Program-made: the position numbers and the translations under genes
Shown here: positions 1-5,618 of the stretch, in pieces
Layout: the number at the start of each line of letters is the position of its first letter
How positions within the stretch are numbered: the stretch's first letter is position 1
Assembly: GCA_943354525.1 (NCBI GenBank)
Contig: CALRCI010000005.1
Location: 389-22,772 of the forward strand
Origin: Candidatus Nomurabacteria bacterium
Lineage (GTDB): Bacteria > Patescibacteriota > Minisyncoccia > Phycocordibacterales > UBA9973
DNA length: 22,384 nucleotides
Direction: 5' to 3'
Notes under the pieces: model-generated
Told to the model about the DNA's origin: nothing
The model's input: only the letters and a program-made list of their open reading frames with translations
Databases searched by the model: none

Positions 1-1229
1 GGCATCTTTCAGGGAAGAAGGCCGGAGAGCCGCCGGAGACATTGCTCTCATATTTCCCGCACAAAGCCGATGGCGCTCCTGATTTCCTGACGGTTATCGA
101 TGAATCGCATGTCACCGTACCACAACTCAATGGCATGTATGCCGGCGACGCGTCGCGCAAGAACACGCTCGTCGAATTCGGATTCCGTCTACCGTCCGCG
201 AAAGACAATCGTCCTCTCAAATACGCCGAGTTCGAAGAACGCGTTGGCCAAGTTATCTACACGACGGCAACTCCCGCGGATTATGAACGTGATCACAGCG
301 ACCAGATCGTCGAGCAAATCATTCGCCCTACCGGTCTCATCGATCCGGAAATAATCGTGCGACCGATATTGGAATCGACTGGCGGGAAAAGGCAAGGCCT
401 TGGGAGCCAAAAAGGCCTTGCCTTGAGGAGCCAGCCTGATTATCCCGGTCAGATTCAGGACTTCATCGCTGAAACTGAAAAGACAATCAAACGCGGATTC
501 CGTGTCATTGCCACCACGCTCACGAAGAAGATGGCAGAAGATTTGTCACTCTATCTGAAGGACAAGAAAATCAAAGCTGAATATTTGCACAGCGATATCA
601 AGACGATCGAGCGCATTCAAATTCTTACCGGCTTCCGCAAGGGCGAATTCGACGTCATCGTCGGTGTGAACTTGCTCCGTGAAGGACTCGACCTGCCGGA
701 AGTTGCGCTCATCGGAATTCTCGACGCCGACAAGGAAGGCTTTCTCCGTTCAGAAACATCGCTCATCCAGACCATTGGTCGTGCCGCCCGCAATAGTGAA
801 GGCAAAGTTATTCTCTATGCCGATCATATTACTGGCTCGATGGAGCGCGCCATCGGCGAGACGAATCGCCGTCGTGAACGCCAGATCAAATACAACAAGG
901 CGCATGGCATCACACCGAAAACAATCATAAAAAGAATCAAAGACATCACTGAAGAAATGGAATCTACGCATGGCAAGGCAGTCAATGTCGAGCTCGATCT
1001 CGACATCGCACTCTTCAAGAAAGTTGCTGCGAAAGATAAGAAGAGTGGCAAGAATAAAAATATGTCCGATGAAGATCGTGAGAAATTGGTGTATGAAAAA
1101 ATCATTAAGATGAAGGAAAAAGAAATGAATGGTGCCGTCAAACGACTCGACTTCGAAACCGCGGCAATTCTTCGTGACGAGATTATCGTCCTTCGCAAGA
1201 AAAGCGGGGAGAAAGGAGTGATAGGGTAA
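1..1229 (+). CDS. uvrB: UvrABC system protein B, 3' part (5' end outside window)
   Basis: UvrB is the damage-verifying helicase-fold subunit of nucleotide-excision repair; it is loaded by UvrA and recruits UvrC. The reading frame is open from base 3, so the gene enters from the left; the lost N-terminal part holds Walker A and the beta-hairpin. Visible are HLSGKKAGEPPETL, the Walker-B-like VIDESH, GGMYxGD-type sequence, IYTTATPADYE, the helicase motifs TTLTKKMAEDL, YLHSDI, GVNLLREGLDLPEV, ILDADKEGFLRS and QTIGRAARN, and a C-terminal UVR helix pair (KRLDFETAAILRDEI) that contacts UvrC. Between RPILEST and GQIQDF there are about 20 extra residues encoded by a palindrome (389-424), absent from typical UvrB. 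A terminator follows directly. uvrA lies downstream but has its own promoter. Confidence 0.97.
   Translation, partial: HLSGKKAGEPPETLLSYFPHKADGAPDFLTVIDESHVTVPQLNGMYAGDASRKNTLVEFGFRLPSAKDNRPLKYAEFEERVGQVIYTTATPADYERDHSDQIVEQIIRPTGLIDPEIIVRPILESTGGKRQGLGSQKGLALRSQPDYPGQIQDFIAETEKTIKRGFRVIATTLTKKMAEDLSLYLKDKKIKAEYLHSDIKTIERIQILTGFRKGEFDVIVGVNLLREGLDLPEVALIGILDADKEGFLRSETSLIQTIGRAARNSEGKVILYADHITGSMERAIGETNRRRERQIKYNKAHGITPKTIIKRIKDITEEMESTHGKAVNVELDLDIALFKKVAAKDKKSGKNKNMSDEDREKLVYEKIIKMKEKEMNGAVKRLDFETAAILRDEIIVLRKKSGEKGVIG
389..424. repeat. Palindromic insertion inside uvrB
   Basis: A 13-nt arm AAGGCAAGGCCTT (389-401) and its exact reverse complement (412-424) enclose a 10-nt loop. AGGCCTTG occurs at 395-402 and 413-420, and GGAGCCA at 403-409 and 427-433, so the insertion also has internal direct repeats. 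It is in frame and encodes an approximate peptide repeat (QGLGSQ, then KGLALRSQ). It falls between the DPEIIVRP segment and GQIQDF, a place where ordinary UvrB proteins have only a few residues. Confidence 0.8.
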
Positions 1230-1234
1230 ATAAA

Positions 1235-1264
1235 AAAAGCTTTAGGATTTTTCCTAAAGCTTTT
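1235..1264. terminator. Bidirectional terminator between uvrB and tRNA-Arg
   Basis: Thirteen-bp perfect hairpin, arms AAAAGCTTTAGGA (1235-1247) and its complement (1252-1264), TTTT loop, A-tract before and T-tract after. It can stop uvrB on the plus strand and the tRNA-Arg transcript on the minus strand. Confidence 0.88.
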
Positions 1265-1265
1265 G

Positions 1266-1340
1266 TGACCCTGGGCGGATTCGAACCACCGACCCCTCAT
1301 CCGAAGTGAGTACCCTAATTGGCCACCGGGCTACAGGGTC
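1266..1340 (-). tRNA. tRNA-Arg (anticodon TCG)
   Basis: On the minus strand the acceptor GACCCTG pairs with CAGGGTC, followed by discriminator A. The T arm is GGTGG, loop TTCGAAT, CCGCC (one G-T pair). The anticodon loop CTTCGGA has U33 and anticodon TCG, which reads CGA. The anticodon stem has four pairs plus an A-G mismatch at 27-43. No CCA is encoded. Length is 75 nt. Confidence 0.93.
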
Positions 1341-1350
1341 AATTAAATTT

Positions 1351-1521
1351 TCATTCTTTGGTTTGTATACAGCCGAAACGCAGATTCTTGGGACAATATA
1401 GGCAATCGGTTTTACTGACCGGACAAATCTTTGATTGAGTTTTTGGTTGCAGGGTTTCTTTCTGTTGCTTATTTAGCCAAGCGTTCAGTGAATAAGAGTA
1501 GTATTGATTTTTGTAGTTCAT
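1351..1521 (-). CDS. Small cysteine-rich protein, possible zinc-binding (56 aa)
   Basis: A 56-codon frame starting MNYKNQYYSYSLNAWLNKQQ and ending IQTKE, stop TGA at 1351-1353. It has four cysteines (residues 33, 40, 43, 51) arranged C-x6-C-x2-C-x7-C within ICPVSKTDCLYCPKN and RFGC, a spacing that could bind one zinc ion or an iron-sulfur cluster. The first half is polar and probably helical. I do not recognise the family and infer no function. The start has no Shine-Dalgarno sequence. On the minus strand a TTGACA lies upstream (1558-1563 region), but no good -10 sits at the right distance. Support for coding comes from the orderly cysteine pattern and the snug fit between tRNA-Arg and the uvrA promoter. 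Confidence 0.6.
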   Translation of the reverse strand: MNYKNQYYSYSLNAWLNKQQKETLQPKTQSKICPVSKTDCLYCPKNLRFGCIQTKE

Positions 1522-1557
1522 GGGGTTTTCTTTTGAAACTACTACTAGAATGTACTT

Positions 1558-1586
1558 TTGTCAATCCTTACACTGTATGCTAGAAT
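1558..1586 (+). promoter_or_regulatory. uvrA promoter
   Basis: TTGTCA (1558-1563), a 17-nt spacer, then TAGAAT (1581-1586) preceded by TGC, an extended -10. The predicted start of transcription near 1593 gives a leader of about 55 nt. No Shine-Dalgarno sequence precedes the uvrA ATG. CACCC near 1609-1613 and GGGTG near 1630-1634 could form a small leader hairpin. Confidence 0.75.
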
Positions 1587-1647
1587 CAACCCAGTTTAAT
1601 AGAGACAGACACCCCCTAAGAACAGTGGCGGGTGCGATTATGTTTGT

Positions 1648-4233
1648 ATGAAAAAAGAACCCCTAGAAAAAATCATAGTCAAAGGTGCGCGCACTCATAA
1701 CCTGAAAAACATTTCAGTGGAGATGCCGCGCAACAAAATGGTAGTCATTACCGGCATGTCGGGCTCGGGCAAGAGCTCGCTCGCATTCGATACGATTTTC
1801 GCCGAAGGTCAGCGTCGCTATGTCGAGTCGCTTTCGGCATACGCGCGCCAATTCCTCAACCAGATGCCGAAGCCTGACGTCGATGAGATTTCCGGTCTGT
1901 CACCGGCGATTTCTATCGACCAGAAATCTCGTTCGAACAATCCACGTTCGACGGTGGCGACGATTACCGAAATCTACGATTACCTTCGTGTGCTCTATGC
2001 ACGTGTCGGCCGTCCGCACTGTCTCGTTTGTGGGGATGAGATCAAGAAACTTTCGAACGAAGAAATCATTGCATTTATTTTTGAGAAAATTGATGAACAC
2101 AAACTCAAATCGAAGAGTGTGAAAAAAGTTATGAATGTCACGTGGGATGAAACGCCGATCCAAATCTTCGCGCCCGTCGTCCGCGGTCGCAAAGGTGAGT
2201 ACTATCAAATGCTCTACGATCTCCTCGGCAAAGGTTTCCAAAAAGTTCGTCTCGACGGCAAAATCCGTAATCTCCGTGATCGCATCGAACTCGAGAAAAA
2301 CAAGAAGCACGACATCGATATTCTCGTCGACGAATTCGCACTCCATGAATTCAACGACCGTCCTGATGATCTCCGCATGCGTCTCTCCGAAGCAGTTGAA
2401 CGTGCGTTGCTTGAAGCCGAAGGCGTGGTCTCAGTTCGTGTCGGCGACGAAGAGAAATTCTTGTCGAGCAAATATTCCTGTCCCAAAGACGGCTTCTCAT
2501 TTCCTGAAGTCGAACCGCGCTTATTCTCATTCAATAGTCCATACGGCGCGTGTGAGGCCTGCAACGGTCTCGGCACGAAGCATCTCTTTGGTGATGAGCC
2601 GTGTGAGACTTGTGCCGGCAAGCGTCTACGCGCCGAAGCGCTGCATGTATTTCTCGGCGGTAAGAAAATAAATATCGTTGACCTCACGTCATTTTCGATT
2701 ACCGATGCGGCGGATTTCTTCATCGAACTCAAACTGACTGCGCAGGAAAAAGAAATTTCCAAAGTCATCATCAAAGAAATCGAGGCGCGCCTGCAATTCA
2801 TGCTCAACGTTGGTCTCAACTATCTCTCGCTCAATCGCCGTGCGAACACGCTCTCAGGTGGGGAAGCGCAGCGTATTCGTCTCGCATCCCAGCTCGGCTC
2901 ACGTCTCGTCGGCGCCATGTACGTGCTCGATGAACCGACAATCGGACTGCACCAGCGTGACAACGAGCGTCTCATCAGCACGCTCGAAAATCTGCGAGAT
3001 CTTGGTAACACGATCATCGTCGTCGAACATGACGAAGATACGATTTATGCATCTGATTACATTATCGATATCGGACCGAAGGCCGGCGTACACGGCGGGC
3101 AAGTCATCGTGTCGGATTATCTGCCGAAGCTTCTCGATGCGAAAACGAATTCATCTAAATCTCGCACACTTGCATATCTTCGCGGAGATGTGAAGATCGA
3201 AGTTCCGGAAAAGCGTCGTACGACTGACAAAGGCTCGCTGAAAATCGTCGGCGGACACGTTTTCAATATCAAAAACATGAATGCCGAAATTCCGCTCGGC
3301 AAGATGAGTGTGATTACTGGCGTCTCAGGCTCGGGTAAGAGTTCGTTCATGTACGAAATTCTCCACAAGAATCTCCAAGGCCGGCTCGAATACAAATACC
3401 GCACGGCGAAAATTTATAACTGTGCATCATTTACCGGCACTGAATATCTCAACCGCGCAATTCTCATCGATCAATCGCCGATCGGTCGCACGCCGCGCTC
3501 AAACATTGCGACCTACACGGGCTCATTCACGCATATCCGCGATCTCTTTGCCACGACTGAAGAAGCACGTTTCCGCGGCTGGAAGGCGAACCGTTTCTCA
3601 TTCAACGTGAAGGGTGGTCGCTGTGAAGCCTGCGAAGGCAACGGTGAAATTGCCGTTGAAATGCATTTCTTGCCGACCGTGTATGTGACGTGTGATGTCT
3701 GTAATGGCAAGCGCTTCGACAAAGAAACGCTGACAGTGAAATACAAGAAGAAAAATATTTATGAAGTGTTGCAAATGACGGTCGAAGATGCCGTAACATT
3801 CTTCGAAGACATTCCGGCGGTCTATGATCGCCTGAAAACGCTCATGGATGTCGGTCTCGGCTACATTGCGCTCGGTCAATCGGCAACAACGCTCTCCGGC
3901 GGGGAAGCACAACGCGTGAAAATTGCGTCGGAACTGTATCGTCCGCACCTCGAGAAAACGATCTATCTCCTCGATGAACCGACAGTCGGACTCCATTACG
4001 ATGACGTGGCAAAACTTCTCGAAGTGCTCAACCTCCTCGTGAACAAGGGCAACACCGTCGTGCTCATCGAGCACAATATGGATATCATCAAATCAGCCGA
4101 TTATCTTCTCGATATCGGTCCCGAAGGCGGCGCCGGCGGCGGACAACTCGTAGCCAAAGGCACTCCGGAAGAAGTGGCGAATAATCCGAAGAGTTATACG
4201 GGGAAGTACTTGAAGAAAGTTTTGAAGAAATAA
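1648..4233 (+). CDS. uvrA: UvrABC system protein A, lacking the insertion domain
   Basis: UvrA is the ATP-driven damage sensor that loads UvrB on DNA. The protein is 861 aa against about 940 usually. Seen: Walker A1 GMSGSGKS (36-43), signature 1 LSGGEAQ (402-408) with VLDEPTIGLH, Walker A2 GVSGSGKS (558-565), signature 2 LSGGEAQ (749-755) with LLDEPTVGLH. The C-terminal zinc module is intact (C659, C662, C682, C685). The first zinc module has C278, C302 and C305, but Asp281 stands where the second Cys is usual. Right after GACEACNGLG the chain runs via KHLFGDEP to CETCAGKRLR; about 85-100 residues present in E. coli or Bacillus UvrA (the insertion domain) are missing. The UvrB-binding region (about 115-250) is present. 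The gene is monocistronic, with its own promoter and terminator. Confidence 0.98.
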   Translation: MKKEPLEKIIVKGARTHNLKNISVEMPRNKMVVITGMSGSGKSSLAFDTIFAEGQRRYVESLSAYARQFLNQMPKPDVDEISGLSPAISIDQKSRSNNPRSTVATITEIYDYLRVLYARVGRPHCLVCGDEIKKLSNEEIIAFIFEKIDEHKLKSKSVKKVMNVTWDETPIQIFAPVVRGRKGEYYQMLYDLLGKGFQKVRLDGKIRNLRDRIELEKNKKHDIDILVDEFALHEFNDRPDDLRMRLSEAVERALLEAEGVVSVRVGDEEKFLSSKYSCPKDGFSFPEVEPRLFSFNSPYGACEACNGLGTKHLFGDEPCETCAGKRLRAEALHVFLGGKKINIVDLTSFSITDAADFFIELKLTAQEKEISKVIIKEIEARLQFMLNVGLNYLSLNRRANTLSGGEAQRIRLASQLGSRLVGAMYVLDEPTIGLHQRDNERLISTLENLRDLGNTIIVVEHDEDTIYASDYIIDIGPKAGVHGGQVIVSDYLPKLLDAKTNSSKSRTLAYLRGDVKIEVPEKRRTTDKGSLKIVGGHVFNIKNMNAEIPLGKMSVITGVSGSGKSSFMYEILHKNLQGRLEYKYRTAKIYNCASFTGTEYLNRAILIDQSPIGRTPRSNIATYTGSFTHIRDLFATTEEARFRGWKANRFSFNVKGGRCEACEGNGEIAVEMHFLPTVYVTCDVCNGKRFDKETLTVKYKKKNIYEVLQMTVEDAVTFFEDIPAVYDRLKTLMDVGLGYIALGQSATTLSGGEAQRVKIASELYRPHLEKTIYLLDEPTVGLHYDDVAKLLEVLNLLVNKGNTVVLIEHNMDIIKSADYLLDIGPEGGAGGGQLVAKGTPEEVANNPKSYTGKYLKKVLKK

Positions 4234-4268
4234 AAAACATTGCTTGATGAAAATTCAAGCAATGTTTT
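4234..4268. terminator. uvrA terminator, probably bidirectional
   Basis: Fourteen-bp perfect hairpin, arms AAAACATTGCTTGA (4234-4247) and its complement (4255-4268), loop of 7, followed by a T-rich run. It begins at the base after the uvrA stop. The A-run on the other side can also end the convergent gene at 4288-4584. Confidence 0.9.
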
Positions 4269-4287
4269 ATTTCTTTTTAATTATCTT

Positions 4288-4584
4288 TTAGATAAGTCCT
4301 TTCTTTTTACCCCATTCAAGCCAGTCGTTGTTTATTTGTGCGAGGGTATCTCTTCCGGCAACAACAGGGTCTTCAGAGGTAAGTTTAACCAGAGCGTAAT
4401 GCCAATCGTAGTCAACTTCACCATTCTGAATTTCTTTGAGAATGTATGGCACTGCCTGAACACCCATATTGATGATTGCTTGATACGAGGGATGCTCAAT
4501 CACCCGAGTAGTAATAGATGAGTATTTTGTTTCCTCTTTCCATATCTGAGCATGTTCTTTAAAAATAGTTTCTTCAGTCCGCAT
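4288..4584 (-). CDS. Conserved hypothetical protein (98 aa)
   Basis: A 98-aa soluble protein with a pattern I recall from small hypothetical proteins in many bacteria: HPSYQAIINMG, then VPYILKEIQ, DWHYALVKLT, DPV and a C-terminal WLEWGKKKG. The helices around AVPYILKEI look like one short HEAT-like repeat. No catalytic motif, signal peptide or membrane segment is visible, and I cannot assign a function. It is convergent with uvrA and shares the hairpin at 4234-4268. Its own promoter lies at 4627-4654. The codon use is more AT-rich than in uvrA or gyrA, compatible with a more recent acquisition. Confidence 0.8.
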   Translation of the reverse strand: MRTEETIFKEHAQIWKEETKYSSITTRVIEHPSYQAIINMGVQAVPYILKEIQNGEVDYDWHYALVKLTSEDPVVAGRDTLAQINNDWLEWGKKKGLI

Positions 4585-4626
4585 TTCAGTTAGTTTTTTG
4601 AAGGTTAATGTAGATAGTTTTTCCTA

Positions 4627-4654
4627 ATCATAAATTATAAAAATAAAAAGTCAA
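4627..4654 (-). promoter_or_regulatory. Promoter of the 98-aa gene
   Basis: On the minus strand TTGACT (4649-4654), a 16-nt AT-only spacer, then TATGAT (4627-4632). The leader would be about 35 nt. The TTGACTTT form of the -35 recurs at 13669-13674, 14277-14282 and 18188-18193. Confidence 0.65.
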
Positions 4655-4697
4655 GGTGTTCTCGACCGATAATTAACTTCTATTTTAAGGCCATCTT

Positions 4698-4706
4698 TGC
4701 TATAAT
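4698..4706 (+). promoter_or_regulatory. Extended -10 of the MBL-fold/gyrA operon (leaderless)
   Basis: TGC followed by a perfect TATAAT (4701-4706). The ATG at 4713 is six bases further, exactly where transcription should start, so the mRNA is predicted to be leaderless. No good -35 lies at 4678-4683, as is common for extended -10 promoters. Confidence 0.75.
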
Positions 4707-4712
4707 CCACCC

Positions 4713-5336
4713 ATGATTATCAGCTACTTAGGCAAGGAATTCGTGAAAATTTCACAGGGCGATTTAGTGATTGCCGTGAACCCGATTTCCAAAGATTCTA
4801 AATACTCCGGCAAAGTTGCTCGTTTCGGTGCAGCTATCGCTCTTTCCACCACTGATCATCCCGACTATAATGGGATCGAGACTGTCACGTATGGTGATAA
4901 TGCTCCAGTTGCAATCACTGGTGCAGGCGAATACGAAGTCAAAGACATTTTTATCCGCGGCAACATGACACGCACGACGATTGGCGGCAAAGAATTCGTC
5001 ACCACAATGTATTCATTCGGAGTAGAAAATATTTCAATTGCGTTTCTCGGTCCGCTCTCAGTCATGCCGAAAGTCGAAGAGCTCGAAGGCGTCGAGAGTC
5101 CTGACATTCTCTTCATCGCATTCGGCGATGGATTACTCGACGCAGCGACGGCCTACAAACTCGCAGTGAAGCTCGAGCCGGGCATTATCATTCCGATCGA
5201 TTGCGATGAGAAGAGCCTCAAAGCCTTTCTCAAAGAAGCCGGCGAAGAGCGAGTCGAGCCCGTGGAGAAATTAACATTGAAGAAAAAAGATCTTGATGGC
5301 AAGGAAGGCGATGTCGTCGTCTTGTCTCACGAATAA
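4713..5336 (+). CDS. Metallo-beta-lactamase-fold protein, probably metal-free
   Basis: A 207-aa protein opening MIISYLGKEFVKI, then NPISKDSK, and GEYEV near residue 73. This matches the MBL-fold (Lactamase_B_3/UlaG-like) proteins often found in Parcubacteria. The usual zinc motif HxHxDH is reduced to TTDHPDYNG (about residues 47-55), and the later Asp/His positions are not evident (FLGPLS in place of a FLGDxG-like motif). The enzyme is therefore probably catalytically dead or altered. It heads an operon with the small membrane protein (5-nt gap) and gyrA. The C-terminal third ends in lysine-rich KLTLKKKDLDGKEG. No signal peptide, so cytoplasmic. Confidence 0.8.
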   Translation: MIISYLGKEFVKISQGDLVIAVNPISKDSKYSGKVARFGAAIALSTTDHPDYNGIETVTYGDNAPVAITGAGEYEVKDIFIRGNMTRTTIGGKEFVTTMYSFGVENISIAFLGPLSVMPKVEELEGVESPDILFIAFGDGLLDAATAYKLAVKLEPGIIIPIDCDEKSLKAFLKEAGEERVEPVEKLTLKKKDLDGKEGDVVVLSHE

Positions 5337-5341
5337 TTTTT

Positions 5342-5611
5342 ATGCAAAAATACATCGCACATCTCCGCAGCAAACCTCACAAAGAACGCCAGCACATACT
5401 GCATCTGGCGGCGTTCGGCATCACGCTCGTCATCGCGCTCATTTGGATTGCCACGCTCGGCGTGCATCTGACAAAAAGCGTCACTGCTGCTCCGAATCCA
5501 AATACGGAGAGCGCATTCACCACCATCAAAGACAATCTGGTAGAGGTGTATGCAGATGCGCAAGCGAAAAATGATGCTCTGAAGAAGGCAGCAGTTCCAA
5601 GCATCCAGTAA
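5342..5611 (+). CDS. Small single-pass membrane protein (89 aa)
   Basis: The basic N-terminus (KYIAHLRSKPHKERQ) is followed by one hydrophobic helix at about residues 21-44, then a polar tail of about 45 residues predicted outside the membrane. The positive-inside rule places the N-terminus in the cytoplasm. It sits 5 nt after the MBL-fold gene and 7 nt before gyrA, so all three are likely co-transcribed. I do not recognise a family. The start has no Shine-Dalgarno sequence and depends on translational coupling or a short unstructured leader. Confidence 0.78.
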   Translation: MQKYIAHLRSKPHKERQHILHLAAFGITLVIALIWIATLGVHLTKSVTAAPNPNTESAFTTIKDNLVEVYADAQAKNDALKKAAVPSIQ

Positions 5612-5618
5612 TCCGACT

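Noticed and set aside
1640..1651. Three-codon frame ATG TTT GTA TGA overlapping the uvrA start
   Set aside because: Too short to argue for a leader peptide; no ribosome-binding site and no conservation data.
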